DNA of 64,000 bases from Acidobacteriota bacterium. Lineage in GTDB: Bacteria; Acidobacteriota; Terriglobia; Acidiferrales; UBA7541. Of the stretch, positions 52,969-62,701 are shown in pieces. The position numbers and the translations under genes are program-made. Where the stretch lies: positions 1 to 64,000 of the forward strand of contig JABCZR010000008.1 of the NCBI GenBank assembly GCA_013289585.1, written 5' to 3'. The notes under the pieces were generated by a model that made no database searches, was not told the DNA's origin, and was given only the letters and a program-made list of their open reading frames with translations. How positions within the stretch are numbered: the first letter of the stretch is position 1; every line of letters begins with the position of its first letter.

Positions 52969-55389
52969 ATGGCTGACAAAAAATTGGTGGTGCCAGAGAT
53001 TCTTCCCGTCCTTCCGGTCCGCGACACCGTGCTGTTTCCGGGCGCTGTTCTGCCTTTGACCGTGGGCCGCGAGAGCTCGCTGGCGCTTGTAAACGCGCTG
53101 CAGGGCGATGAGAAGCTGCTCGGCGTAGTCGCGCAGCTCGACCCTCGGGTCGAGGAGCCTTCCGCCGCGGACCTGCACAAAGTTGGCACGCTCGCCAAAG
53201 TGCATAAGACCGTCAAAATGCCGAACGGCAATGTGGTGATTTTTCTGGAAGGCCTGCAGCGGATCCAAATCGTGGATCTGATCGGCCTGCGGCCGTACCT
53301 TCGTGCGAAGGTGGAACCGCAACCGGATATCGTGGGCGAAGCGGACACGGAGCTGGAAGCCTTGCAGCGTAATGCGCAAGATCTGTTCCGCGACGTGGTC
53401 GGACACTCTCCGCAACTTTCCGACGATTTGCAATCGGCGGCAATGAATATCAACGATCCGGGCCGGCTGGCGGATTTTATCGCCGGAACGCTGCCTTCGC
53501 TTTCGACCTTGTTGCGACAGGAACTGATCGAGACTTCGAGCGTGCGGCGTCGCTTGGAAACCCTGATCCGCGAGCTCTCGAAAGAATTGGAAGTACTTGA
53601 GCTGCGCTCCAAAATTCACGACCAGGTGCAGGAACAGGTGAGCCAGAACCAGCGCGAGTACCTGCTGCGCGAGCAGATGAAGGCCATTCAGAAGGAACTC
53701 GGCGAATCCGACGATTCGATGCAGGAGATCGACGAGCTTCGCAAGAAAGTGGAAGAAGCGGCCATGTCCGCGGAAGCCAAGAAAGAGTGCGAGCGCGAAC
53801 TGAAGCGCCTGGCCAAGATGACGCCGGCGTCGGCGGAATATATGGTTTCGCGCACGTACCTGGAATGGATGACCTCGCTGCCGTGGAGCAAATCCTCTGG
53901 AAGCGATGAGATTGATATTCCGAAGGCGCACCAGATTCTCGACGAAGATCACTACGATCTTCAAAAGGTCAAGGAGCGCATCCTCGACTACCTGGCAGTG
54001 AAGAAATTGCAGCCGGGAATGAAGGGGCCGATCCTGTGCTTTGTCGGGCCTCCGGGCGTGGGCAAGACTTCGCTCGGCAAGTCCATCGCGCGTGCGCTGG
54101 GACGGAAGTTCGTGCGCATCGCGCTGGGCGGCATGCATGACGAGGCTGAAATCCGCGGCCATCGCCGGACCTATATCGGTGCACTGCCCGGACAGATTAT
54201 TCAAGGACTGAAGCGCGGCGAAACGAACGACCCGGTGATGATGCTGGACGAAGTGGACAAGCTGGGCCGCGATTTCCGAGGCGATCCGTCCTCGGCGTTG
54301 ATGGAAGTGCTCGACCCGGAACAGAACAACGCGTTCCGCGATCACTACCTGGACGTGCCGTTCGATCTTTCGAAAGTGCTGTTTATCGCGACGGCGAACT
54401 GGATGGATCCCATCCCTGAACCGTTGCGCGACCGCATGGAGATTATCGAACTGCCGGGATACACGGGCGAAGAAAAGCTACACATCGCGCACAAATACTT
54501 GATCCCCAAGCAGACGGCTGAAAACGGCATCAAGTCCGGCGAACAGATCGAATTCACGGACGAGGCGCTGCGGGAAATCATTCACAGCTTCACGCGCGAA
54601 GCGGGCGTGCGCAACCTGGAGCGGGAGATCGCAACGATTACCCGCAAACAGGCGCGACGCATCGCCGAAGGCAAGACGGAGAAGATGGTCGTTACACCGG
54701 AAATCGTTCGCGAATTCCTGGGCGTGCCGAAATTCCGCACGGAGAAGGAAGTCGAGGAACGCGTCAAGAGGCCCGGCGTAGCTGTCGGACTGGTGTGGAC
54801 ACCGGTGGGCGGCGACATCATCTTCATCGAGGCCACGCGGATGCGCGGCGGGAAGCAGTTCACCATGACCGGTCATTTGGGCGAAGTGATGCAGGAGTCC
54901 ATGACCGCAGCACTGACGTGGACGCGCGCGAATGGCGAACGCTATGGCATCGATCCGGACTTCTTCCGGAAGCAGGACATTCACATCCACGTGCCTTCGG
55001 GAGCGGTGCCGAAAGACGGCCCGTCTGCCGGAGCAGCGATGGTGACGGCGCTGGTCAGTCTGCTCAGCGGGCGGCCGGTGAAGGACCGGCTGGCGATGAC
55101 CGGGGAAATGACGCTCTCGGGAATCGTGCTGCCGATCGGCGGCGTCAAGGAAAAAGTTCTGGGCGCAAAGCGCGCGGGCATCAAGGAAGTTCTGTTGCCC
55201 GCGGACAACGAGCCGAATGCGGTAGCGGATCTTACACCCGATATTCTGGGTGACATCAAGATCACTTACGTGCGCACGCTCGACGAAGTTCTGGAGCACG
55301 CTCTGCAGAAGGATCCGGTGACGCCGCCAATCGCGCCGGAGCCGAAACAGAAGGGTGTTGGACCGGATAGTCCGAGGGCGATTCACTGA
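52969..55389 (+). CDS. lon: ATP-dependent protease Lon
   Basis: An 806-residue Lon from the ATG at 52969, which has AGGGGA upstream. The substrate-binding LON domain spans residues 8-200 (LPVLPVRDTVLFPG). The AAA+ domain has Walker A GPPGVGKTS near residue 360, VMMLDEVDKLGRD as Walker B, and the family-typical GMHDEAEIRGHRRTY. The protease domain has the Ser-Lys pair in KDGPSAGAAM and GGVKEKVLGAKRAG. It degrades misfolded and regulatory proteins. A strong terminator follows. Confidence 0.97.
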   Translation: MADKKLVVPEILPVLPVRDTVLFPGAVLPLTVGRESSLALVNALQGDEKLLGVVAQLDPRVEEPSAADLHKVGTLAKVHKTVKMPNGNVVIFLEGLQRIQIVDLIGLRPYLRAKVEPQPDIVGEADTELEALQRNAQDLFRDVVGHSPQLSDDLQSAAMNINDPGRLADFIAGTLPSLSTLLRQELIETSSVRRRLETLIRELSKELEVLELRSKIHDQVQEQVSQNQREYLLREQMKAIQKELGESDDSMQEIDELRKKVEEAAMSAEAKKECERELKRLAKMTPASAEYMVSRTYLEWMTSLPWSKSSGSDEIDIPKAHQILDEDHYDLQKVKERILDYLAVKKLQPGMKGPILCFVGPPGVGKTSLGKSIARALGRKFVRIALGGMHDEAEIRGHRRTYIGALPGQIIQGLKRGETNDPVMMLDEVDKLGRDFRGDPSSALMEVLDPEQNNAFRDHYLDVPFDLSKVLFIATANWMDPIPEPLRDRMEIIELPGYTGEEKLHIAHKYLIPKQTAENGIKSGEQIEFTDEALREIIHSFTREAGVRNLEREIATITRKQARRIAEGKTEKMVVTPEIVREFLGVPKFRTEKEVEERVKRPGVAVGLVWTPVGGDIIFIEATRMRGGKQFTMTGHLGEVMQESMTAALTWTRANGERYGIDPDFFRKQDIHIHVPSGAVPKDGPSAGAAMVTALVSLLSGRPVKDRLAMTGEMTLSGIVLPIGGVKEKVLGAKRAGIKEVLLPADNEPNAVADLTPDILGDIKITYVRTLDEVLEHALQKDPVTPPIAPEPKQKGVGPDSPRAIH

Positions 55390-55445
55390 GCGCGGCTCAT
55401 TGCGTGCATGACAGGGCGCAGCGATACTGTCCCTACAAGAAAAAA

Positions 55446-55490
55446 CCAAAAGAAAAAGCCCGGCGATGTTTGCCGGGATTTTTCTTTTGG
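55446..55490. terminator. Long bidirectional terminator after lon
   Basis: A 19-pair inverted repeat with one mismatch: CCAAAAGAAAAAGCCCGGC, a seven-base loop and GCCGGGATTTTTCTTTTGG. A-rich and T-rich ends let it work in both directions. Confidence 0.9.
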
Positions 55491-55541
55491 GCTACGCAGC
55501 GCGGGCGGGGCACGGACTCCTGCTAACATGGTTGCGCAAAC

Positions 55542-56150
55542 ATGGCGCGCGAAAAGCAAAAACCAAAGGATGAAGCGGCGGAGCTGGGGCAGCGGATTGC
55601 AGAGACGCTGCTCAGTGAGCGCATCGTGCCGCGATTTGTCGATTCCTACGTGATTGAAAATGGGCGGCACGCGATCCAGGTGCACGCTTCGCTGTACCGC
55701 GACCTTCTCACGCTGCTGCAGCGTGAAGCGTTATTGGCATTGACCGTGCGGGCGCTGGAAATTGTTTGCAATGAGCCGCGCGGGGAGGGCAAGTCCAAGC
55801 CGCGCACGATGCTGCGGAGGGACGCTGTCGTCTTCCGTAGAAAATTCCTGGCCTCGCTGGGACGCCAGCAGGGCTGGACCGCGGGGGATGCGCTCGATTT
55901 TCAGCGCGATTTGCAAATGTATGAGGAGTTGCTCGCGCGAGCCAACTCCACGCGGCGGAGCCGCAAACCGTTCGAAGCGGCGAATCATCCGTTCGTGGAC
56001 CGCTGCGCGTTCCTGCTGGATTCTTCGTTCATGGAAAAAGCGCGGCTGGCTGCGAGCCGCGCGCTGACGGGCATCGAAGAATTGGCAGTGCAAATCATCG
56101 CGCCGCAGCCACAGCAGCCGGCAAAGCCCCGCGCGCGCGAGCAACTTTAG
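55542..56150 (+). CDS. Hypothetical protein
   Basis: A 202-residue protein rich in Arg, Ala, Leu and Glu, mostly helical. It starts MAREKQKPKDEAAELGQR and contains FVDSYVIENGRHAIQVHASL and PFVDRCAFLLDSSFMEKARL. I do not recognise a family. The strong codon regularity and the position between the lon terminator and a convergent kinase gene support a real gene. The stop overlaps the kinase stop by 4 bases. No signal peptide or membrane helix. Confidence 0.7.
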   Translation: MAREKQKPKDEAAELGQRIAETLLSERIVPRFVDSYVIENGRHAIQVHASLYRDLLTLLQREALLALTVRALEIVCNEPRGEGKSKPRTMLRRDAVVFRRKFLASLGRQQGWTAGDALDFQRDLQMYEELLARANSTRRSRKPFEAANHPFVDRCAFLLDSSFMEKARLAASRALTGIEELAVQIIAPQPQQPAKPRAREQL

Positions 56151-58933
56151 CTGTCCAGCAAGCTCGTGCCAAAGAGGGGCTTTCCCGCTCGCGACATCTG
56201 AAAGCCGTAGAGCGCGAAGAGCAGAATCGCGACGACAGCAATTACTCCTCCTTCGGCGTACCAGGCATTCAAAGGCAACGTGATGGGCATGGAATCGGCC
56301 AACTGGTCGGTGAAGTACAGCGCCGCCAAGGCTACCAGACCAAAGCGGTGAAGAATGTAGAGGTAGGCAATAAAAAACGGCGCGGTGAAAAGCGCGTCAA
56401 TGAGCGGGTTTTGCGCACCCAGGCTGGGGATACAGAACAATAGCGACATGACGATGGCGGCAAGCCAAGTCTTTCGAAATACCAGCCTGAGGAGGAAAAA
56501 AATAAAGAAAATCACCAAAGCGGAGGAGAGCGACTGCGTCAACTGGTAGAAAACCGTGGCAAGGGCGCCGCGCATTCCTTCCATAGTAAAGGTAGCCGCG
56601 AGGCCGAAAGGATGGACCGGCGGTTTCCCGAAAGCAGCCTCGACGAGCGGCTGCAAATGCTCGAGGACAGCGGAAGTCACACCAAAGAGCGCGCCCAACA
56701 GGATGTCCCGCCCGAGCACCGGGTCCTTGAACTGCCCGGAGAGCATTCGTGTCCATGAGATGATCGTGCCGGGCCAATGGCGCCTGACATAGGGTTCCAA
56801 CGAGATGTACAGGAGCCAGGTGAGCCCGCTAAAGAACAGTCCCACGCTCACTGCGAGGACGAAGAGAACGAATTCGAACGGCGACGATACATGGTGCGCG
56901 AGCAACGCCCAATTCACAAGCGCGACGATCAGCACAAAGAGAGCCAGCCGCACGGAACCTTTAACGTCTCCACGTCCTGATTTCAAGTTGCGAACCGCAA
57001 TCCATACTCCCATTCCAATGATGAAGCCGAGCAAACCGAGGCTGAACCACTGTCCGATGGCGTTCTGCCGGAATCCGGAGGTGCGTTCCATTCTTGCGGG
57101 GCGATCCCAGGGAGAAATCATGTCAAAATAAATGGGTTTGCCACGGTAGGCTGCGGCTTCGATCCGCAGTGGAATATCGCCGCGGGCGGGCCAGGTTCCT
57201 TCCCAGGCCGCACGGCTGTCTCCCCACGCAAGAGGAAACCATTGGGGAGTCACGGGCTTGAATTTGTTCTGGTCCATTCCCGCAGCCAGGAAAAGCGGGG
57301 CCCAGTCGGGAGCAGGGGCTGGTCCGATGGGGTCATCCACCTGCGGCGGCACTGCCTCAAAGCGCAGCAAGCGTCCGTTCGGACTTAGGAACACGAGCTT
57401 GGAACCGGACGTTTCCAATGGCGGCTGCGTCGGTTGAATCCGCCCGTAGATAAGATTGTCGGAAGGCGCGAAGGACGTCAGGAGCCGGGGACTCTGCCGG
57501 TACCAGAAGATTACAGCGGGCGGCTCATCGGCGCGGAGAACCTCCCAGCGGTTGACGCTCTTTTGGTTGGTTTGAATATATTGCAGGTAATCGTTTTGGA
57601 GGATAAAGGAGGATGCCGTGTCGGCAGGCGGATCGCTGTAACCGAATTGCGTGATCATTTCACGCGCCCTGGTAGACAAAACTTCGGGGCTGTCGCCAAG
57701 AGGGACAAAGGAGACCATCTTTGTGCGCTTCCCCACAAAGAACAACAAAACGATGGCTATACAGATTCCCAGAAAACAGAGAGCGCCGATTTGTGGCTTC
57801 AGGCCTTCGGTCTCACCCGCCGCAGCGACCATTTCCGGAGATGGAGTCTCGCCGGCTGCTAGGGCAGCGGCGAGGGGATCGCCTCCGGGCAGAGCGGCGG
57901 CGACTTGCAAGGCGGAAGCCGGACGCTTTTCCGGGTCGATTTCGAGGCAACGAAGGATGACGCGTTCGATGAGTGGATCGAGATCGCGGACGAGCGTCGA
58001 GGGATTGGTGATCGCGCCGGATTCGCGCTGCTTCATTAATTCCGGGAGCGTGGAGGCTTCGAAGACTCGCTTGCCGGTGAGGATTTCGTAGAGGATCAGG
58101 CCGAGCGAATAGATGTCGCTCTTGGTCGTGACTTCGCGGCCGGCGAGCTGTTCCGGCGCCATGTAGGCGGGCGTTCCGGCGCGAGCTTCCGCGCCTTTGA
58201 TGCTTGCGGCAATGCTTGCCAGTCCAAAATCGGTGATTCGGATTTTGCCGGCGCCGTCCAGCATGACGTTTGCGGGCTTCAGGTCGCGGTGAATCACGCC
58301 GCGTTCATGAGCGGCGGAAAGACCAGCGCAAATCTGGCGCGCAACTTCCGTGGCTTTATCTGGTGAGAGCCGCCCGATGCGGCGAACAACGGAGGCGAGA
58401 TCCTCGCCGTCCACGTATTCCATAGTGAGAAAAAGAACGCCGTCGGCTTCGCCGATATCAAACACACGGCAAACGTTGGGATGTGAAACCTGGCGCGCGG
58501 TGCGAACCTCAGAGTGAAAGCGCGCGAGCGCTGACGCATCCTGAGTAAGAGCCTCGGGAAGGAATTTGATGGCGACAACCTGGGTGAGTCTCAAATCTTC
58601 GGCGCGATAGACTTCGCCCATGCCGCCGCGTCCAGCCAGGGCCACGGCGCGATAGCGTTCCGCGATGATTTGGCCTGGCCTGAATCGGCCGCCGCCGATG
58701 GGGTCAGAACTGGTCAGTGGAGAGCCCTCCGAAGCTGGGCGCGGAGTGCGTTGCGCAGAAGGCGACGAGGGTGTTTTGCGAGGGGTTGACGCCACGTGCA
58801 AAAGCGTCTCACCTTCGACGCCGGCTTCATCCCCCATCAAGGTGGCGGAAGTGTCCGGGTCAAGTGGCTTTCCGCACGAGGTGCAGAACCTGCCGGTTGG
58901 AGAAACTTGTGCACCGCACGAGCCGCAGAACAT
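56147..58933 (-). CDS. Zinc-ribbon Ser/Thr protein kinase with polytopic membrane C-terminus
   Basis: A 928-residue protein. Residues 1-25 form a zinc ribbon (CGSC and CTSC). The kinase domain (about residues 90-350) has GRGGMGEVYRAEDL, AIKFLPE, HRDLKPANVML, DFGLAS and a GTPAYMAPEQ activation end. A helix at 390-410 (LCFLGICIAIVLLFFVG) is followed by about 200 outside residues with no known domain, then six to eight helices up to the C-terminus. The multi-helix end recalls CPBP-like or other membrane enzyme folds, but no signature residues were found. The ATG at 58933 is chosen because it places the zinc ribbon at the start; GTG at 58954 is an alternative. The target is unknown. Confidence 0.88.
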   Translation of the reverse strand: MFCGSCGAQVSPTGRFCTSCGKPLDPDTSATLMGDEAGVEGETLLHVASTPRKTPSSPSAQRTPRPASEGSPLTSSDPIGGGRFRPGQIIAERYRAVALAGRGGMGEVYRAEDLRLTQVVAIKFLPEALTQDASALARFHSEVRTARQVSHPNVCRVFDIGEADGVLFLTMEYVDGEDLASVVRRIGRLSPDKATEVARQICAGLSAAHERGVIHRDLKPANVMLDGAGKIRITDFGLASIAASIKGAEARAGTPAYMAPEQLAGREVTTKSDIYSLGLILYEILTGKRVFEASTLPELMKQRESGAITNPSTLVRDLDPLIERVILRCLEIDPEKRPASALQVAAALPGGDPLAAALAAGETPSPEMVAAAGETEGLKPQIGALCFLGICIAIVLLFFVGKRTKMVSFVPLGDSPEVLSTRAREMITQFGYSDPPADTASSFILQNDYLQYIQTNQKSVNRWEVLRADEPPAVIFWYRQSPRLLTSFAPSDNLIYGRIQPTQPPLETSGSKLVFLSPNGRLLRFEAVPPQVDDPIGPAPAPDWAPLFLAAGMDQNKFKPVTPQWFPLAWGDSRAAWEGTWPARGDIPLRIEAAAYRGKPIYFDMISPWDRPARMERTSGFRQNAIGQWFSLGLLGFIIGMGVWIAVRNLKSGRGDVKGSVRLALFVLIVALVNWALLAHHVSSPFEFVLFVLAVSVGLFFSGLTWLLYISLEPYVRRHWPGTIISWTRMLSGQFKDPVLGRDILLGALFGVTSAVLEHLQPLVEAAFGKPPVHPFGLAATFTMEGMRGALATVFYQLTQSLSSALVIFFIFFLLRLVFRKTWLAAIVMSLLFCIPSLGAQNPLIDALFTAPFFIAYLYILHRFGLVALAALYFTDQLADSMPITLPLNAWYAEGGVIAVVAILLFALYGFQMSRAGKPLFGTSLLDS

Positions 58934-58990
58934 GGGAGGCGGGGATTCTATCACTGGACCGCGGCAATCCGCGACCTCGCGTGGAGACTG

Positions 58991-59332
58991 CTAGGAGAGG
59001 CGTTCTACTTGTACCGCCGTGCCGTAAGCGAGAACCTCCGTGACTCCCTGCATGACTTCGGTGGCGTCGTACCGCATGCCAATGACCGCGTTTGCGCCGT
59101 GGTCGCCGGCGTGCTGCAGCAGCAGTTCGAAAGCGTCTTCACGGGTTTTCTCGCAGAGATCGGTGAGAATGGTGATGTTGCCGCCAACGATGGTTTGCAG
59201 CGCGGCGCCCAAATTCCCGATCACGCTGCGCGAGCGGACAATAATTCCCCGTACGATGCCGAAGTTTCTGACGATGCGGTACCCCGGCAGCTCGGTTCCC
59301 GAGGTAACCATGCTGGTATCCACTCTTTGCAT
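58991..59332 (-). CDS. YbjQ/UPF0145 family protein
   Basis: A 113-residue protein with the YbjQ pattern: [48 protein letters not shown] and [13 protein letters not shown]. The fold is a pentamer of unknown function, sometimes called heavy-metal-binding. It lies between the kinase gene and the divergent glycosyltransferase gene. A second in-frame start (MVTSGTE, 7 codons later) is close to the common family start. Confidence 0.9.
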   Translation of the reverse strand: MQRVDTSMVTSGTELPGYRIVRNFGIVRGIIVRSRSVIGNLGAALQTIVGGNITILTDLCEKTREDAFELLLQHAGDHGANAVIGMRYDATEVMQGVTEVLAYGTAVQVERLS

Positions 59333-59426
59333 AGCCTGCGCTCCTTGGAAGAGACGTTTACCGCTGCGATTCTAGCCGCTGAAAGGGTGCTCCGCGAGGA
59401 TTCTTTCTCTGTTACTCTCGAAGAGC

Positions 59427-60626
59427 GTGGAGACACTTTTTTATATCCTGGCATTTTTGCAGATCCTCATGGGGGCCTACCTCATCTGGCAGGCGCTGCA
59501 ATGGCTTGCGTATGTGCGCCGGCGGCTGCAAACCGATCCGGGATTTTATGCGCCTAAGGTGGCGTTGCTATGCCCCTGCAAAGGCGTCGAACCGGGACTC
59601 GAACGCAACCTTGTTTCGCTGACTGAATTCGAGCGGCAGAACTACGAGATCTTTTTCATCCTGGCTTCGGCCACGGATCCCGCTCGCAGCATCATCGACC
59701 GCGTGGCCAAGAGCTCGCGAGTGAAAGCGCACGTCGTGATCGCCGGGCCACCGAACGGTTGCAGCGAAAAAGTGAACAACCTGCGCGCAGCGATTGAGCA
59801 GTTGGAGCCTGAGTTTGAAGTACTGGTGTTCACCGATTCCGATGGCCGCCCCGGAAAATCATGGCTGCACCATCTGGTAGCGCCGCTGGGAGACGGAACG
59901 ATCGGTGCGACGACTACAATGCGGTGGTTCATCCCAAATCGGAGCAACTTACCGTCGGCCCTGCTGGCTGCATGGAATGCCCCGATCGTCACGATGCTGA
60001 GTGAAAAGGGAAAGAATTTTTGCTGGGGCGGAGGCACGGCAATTCGCCGCAGCGTCTTTGAACAATCCGGAGTGCTTGATGAGTGGAAGAATTCCGTCAG
60101 CGATGATTATTCCCTTACGAGCGTGCTGGAGCGGAACAACCGCTCGATAGTTTTTCTGCCGGAGTGCCTGACGCTCTCTTATGTCGAAACGGATTTCGAA
60201 GGACTTCTGGAATTCACCAACCGCCAAATACTCATCACTCGCGTGTATGCGGAAAAAATGTGGGCTCCGGCAGCCGCCACACACCTGCTCTACTGCCTGA
60301 CGCTCCTGCTGGGGACCGCGCTGATCCTCGGCGATGTATTCGAGCAAAGGCCGGCCTTTCACCTGGTGACGCTGACCTTTCTACCCCTGCTGCTTTCAGC
60401 GATTCGCGGCTCCATCCGGCTGATAGGCGTGACGGAAGCGGTACCTGCCGGACGGTCCCAGATTACCGGGCAGGCCTGGATCTATATTCTGCTGACGGTG
60501 TTCATTCCCTTTCTGTATGTGGTGAATTTTGCGAACTCGTTGATTACGCGGAAAATCCGCTGGCGCGGCGTGACTTATGAGCTGATCAGCCCCGAGCAGA
60601 CACGTATTGCCGGATTGAGAACATAA
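59427..60626 (+). CDS. Ceramide-glucosyltransferase-like membrane glycosyltransferase (GT21/GT2)
   Basis: A 399-residue GT-A transferase fixed in the membrane. An N-terminal helix (FYILAFLQILMGAYLIWQAL) is followed by the catalytic domain with ALLCPCKGVEPGLERNL, FTDSDGRPGK (D-x-D-like) and SDDYSLTSVL (third Asp). The usual (Q/R)xxRW motif is altered to NRQILITRVYAEKMW. Three helices follow (LLYCLTLLLGTALILG and others). The family uses UDP-sugars to glycosylate ceramide or similar lipids; some Acidobacteriota make sphingolipid-like lipids. The GTG start at 59427 is the first in frame. Confidence 0.85.
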   Translation: METLFYILAFLQILMGAYLIWQALQWLAYVRRRLQTDPGFYAPKVALLCPCKGVEPGLERNLVSLTEFERQNYEIFFILASATDPARSIIDRVAKSSRVKAHVVIAGPPNGCSEKVNNLRAAIEQLEPEFEVLVFTDSDGRPGKSWLHHLVAPLGDGTIGATTTMRWFIPNRSNLPSALLAAWNAPIVTMLSEKGKNFCWGGGTAIRRSVFEQSGVLDEWKNSVSDDYSLTSVLERNNRSIVFLPECLTLSYVETDFEGLLEFTNRQILITRVYAEKMWAPAAATHLLYCLTLLLGTALILGDVFEQRPAFHLVTLTFLPLLLSAIRGSIRLIGVTEAVPAGRSQITGQAWIYILLTVFIPFLYVVNFANSLITRKIRWRGVTYELISPEQTRIAGLRT

Positions 60627-60829
60627 AAGGCACCACGGGCAGACTTGACCGTTTTCCACAGGACATGGAGTAAGAGTTCAGATTTGGGAAATCTAATGTT
60701 GCTTCAGAGCCCTGGAGCCAGGAGGGAAAAATTTCGCAGACCATGCAATTCCTACCCCCGCCCGAGATTTGTAGCCTCCCATACATCAACTAAACCCTCC
60801 GTTTCTAGACAGTTGCCAAACGCCTAACT
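60627..60829. other. Non-coding stretch before the LuxR-type gene
   Basis: The 443-base gap 60627-61069 contains no gene. It holds the sigma-54-like site at 60830 and a ten-base palindrome CTTGCGCAAG at 60977-60986, about 90 bases before the regulator start. Confidence 0.45.
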
Positions 60830-60845
60830 CGGCACGAAAATTGCA
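60830..60845 (+). promoter_or_regulatory. Strong sigma-54-type promoter before the LuxR-type gene
   Basis: CGGCACGAAAATTGCA equals the consensus TGGCACG-N4-TTGCA except for the first base. The predicted start is near 60857, giving a leader of about 210 bases. Confidence 0.72.
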
Positions 60846-61069
60846 CTAGCCGTTAGGTTCGGTGAAATGGTCCGAGGCTAACTTTCAGGGAGTTCCTACC
60901 CATGCCTCGCCGGCGCCGTTCGACGAATGAAGGTCGCCAAGCCGTCAGCCCTCTGTCTTGGCTTATTGCATGACAGCTTGCGCAAGTTGGGAAATGCGCT
61001 CCGTCGAGGAGCGAAAAAATAGAAAACCTATGGGCTTCGGTTCCGCCACGAGGCTGCATTCTGAGGGGG

Positions 61070-61690
61070 GTGCACGTGAAGCTGATCCGTAGAAGTGAGC
61101 AGTCGCATCAATTGACGAATTCCCGCCCGACTTTTCCTCGCGACATTTATTTTTTCTACGAAAAAAACACCGGAGTAGCGCACTTCCAGGTCACCGCAGG
61201 GCCGGATGGGCGATTCCCCGTCGAGCAGGCTGCAGGGCTTCTGGCGATGCATTGCATGGTCCGGGGCCAGGCGCCGAGCGACTATGTGGTCATGGTTCAG
61301 GCTGAAGAGGAATCTCTCGAAGGCCTCACGGAGAAAGCAGACATGCTGCTGCAGGCGGGAAAATCCGTCCACAGTCAACGAAAGCTCACACGCCGCGAGG
61401 AAGAGGTTCTTTCCGGCCTGATGAAGAGCCTGGCGAACAAGGAAATCGCGGCCAACCTGAATTTGTCCGAACGCACCGTGAAATTTCACGTTTCATCGCT
61501 GCTGGCAAAATTCAGGGTACGTGGCCGGATGGAGCTGGTTCGCGAGGCTTCCCGTCATAGCGTAGGAGCGATGCCTCTGCCGGTGGCGACTCGCGATGAG
61601 CAAACCTATACTTCCGTTGCGAAAAGCTATCCTCCAGCGCAGCGGCCGGTAGCCGTGGTTCCACTGGCGAAGCGTCAATTGATGGCTTAA
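61070..61690 (+). CDS. LuxR-type HTH transcription regulator
   Basis: A 206-residue protein. The C-terminal LuxR/NarL HTH is LTRREEEVLSGLMKSLANKE followed by IAANLNLSERTVKFHVSSLL. The N-terminal 100 residues contain YFFYEKNTGVAHFQVTAGPD and no receiver Asp, so the input is unknown. A tail of about 45 residues follows the HTH. The start is GTG at 61070 or the GTG at 61076, both behind a GGGGGG run. It is read from a sigma-54-type promoter, which links it to the regulators at 32-37 kb. A terminator shared with the sod gene follows. Confidence 0.85.
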   Translation: MHVKLIRRSEQSHQLTNSRPTFPRDIYFFYEKNTGVAHFQVTAGPDGRFPVEQAAGLLAMHCMVRGQAPSDYVVMVQAEEESLEGLTEKADMLLQAGKSVHSQRKLTRREEEVLSGLMKSLANKEIAANLNLSERTVKFHVSSLLAKFRVRGRMELVREASRHSVGAMPLPVATRDEQTYTSVAKSYPPAQRPVAVVPLAKRQLMA

Positions 61691-61723
61691 TTCGCAATCA
61701 GACGTTTTTATGAGATTCGAATG

Positions 61724-61756
61724 AAAAGGCCCCTCGATCGGATCGAGGGGCCTTTT
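61724..61756. terminator. Bidirectional terminator between the LuxR-type gene and sod
   Basis: AAAAGGCCCCTCGATC, one base, then its perfect reverse complement ending in TTTT. It serves both convergent genes. Confidence 0.93.
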
Positions 61757-61782
61757 CACTTTTCGATGGGATGTTAAGCGGC

Positions 61783-62538
61783 TTACTTTTTTGCCGTGCC
61801 GTACAGCTCGGCGGCTTTATCCCAGTTGACGACGTTCCACCAGGCCTTGATGTAATCCGCGCGGACGTTTTGATACTTCAGATAGTAGGCATGCTCCCAG
61901 ACGTCGAGCCCCAAGACGGCCTTGCCGCCGCCGGCGAGAAGATAAGGCGTGTCCTGATTCGGAGTGGAGTCGATGGCGAGTTTTCCGCCTCTGACAACAA
62001 GCCAGGCCCAGCCGGACCCAAATCGTCCCATGCCTGCCGCAGCAAATTTCTCCTGAAAGCCGGCGAACGATCCAAAGGCGGAACTGATGGCTGCGCTCAA
62101 ATCCCCCTTTGGTTCCCCACCGCCACCCTTCTTCATCAGCGTCCAGAACAGCGAGTGGTTCCAGTGGCCACCGCCATTGTTTCGAACGGCAGCGCGAATG
62201 TTCTCGGGAACGGAATCGAGCCCTTTGAGGAGATCGTCGATCGACTTGGCCTGCAGATCGGCATGGCCATCGAGGGCCTTGTTCAAGTTCGTCACGTAGG
62301 CGCCATGATGTTTGTCGTGATGGATTTCCATCGTCCTGGCGTCGATATGCGGTTCCAATGCGTCAAACGGATACGGCAACGGGGGCACTGTAAATGCCAC
62401 GGTTTGTTCCTCCAGTGTGAGATTTAAATCCGAGTGGATTGCAGTTCCGGCGCGCAAGAAACGGGGTGCAGAATTTCCTCCCCCCAACAATCCTGCGCCA
62501 ACAATGCCGGTATTCACCAAAAACTTGCGGCGATTCAC
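61783..62538 (-). CDS. Fe/Mn superoxide dismutase with Tat signal
   Basis: The GTG start at 62538 is supported by GGAG five bases upstream and gives a twin-arginine signal peptide ([20 protein letters not shown]). The mature SOD has the metal ligands in [22 protein letters not shown], and [16 protein letters not shown], with [11 protein letters not shown] between. Length is 251 residues. The enzyme turns superoxide to peroxide and oxygen outside the cytoplasm. Tat export fits loading of the metal before transport. Iron or manganese cannot be told apart with certainty. An open frame extends upstream but runs across non-coding DNA. Confidence 0.93.
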   Translation of the reverse strand: MNRRKFLVNTGIVGAGLLGGGNSAPRFLRAGTAIHSDLNLTLEEQTVAFTVPPLPYPFDALEPHIDARTMEIHHDKHHGAYVTNLNKALDGHADLQAKSIDDLLKGLDSVPENIRAAVRNNGGGHWNHSLFWTLMKKGGGGEPKGDLSAAISSAFGSFAGFQEKFAAAGMGRFGSGWAWLVVRGGKLAIDSTPNQDTPYLLAGGGKAVLGLDVWEHAYYLKYQNVRADYIKAWWNVVNWDKAAELYGTAKK

Positions 62539-62701
62539 GGGAGCTCCAAATGCGAGGAGGGCCAGTCGACCGGCGGAGTGGATTATACCGCTAGTTCCCG
62601 CGGGAAGATATTGGCACCCGTCATGCGCCCGGCGCACCACCCTCTCCATCCTCCACCGACTAGAAGGAGGCTGCTGTGCCGTTCGAGACAGTTCCTTTGC
62701 G

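Noticed and set aside
52957-54345. Long open frame of about 460 codons on the minus strand under lon
   Set aside because: It is a mirror of the codon bias in a GC-rich gene; the product is Arg/His/Leu-rich with no domain, and lon on the other strand is certain.
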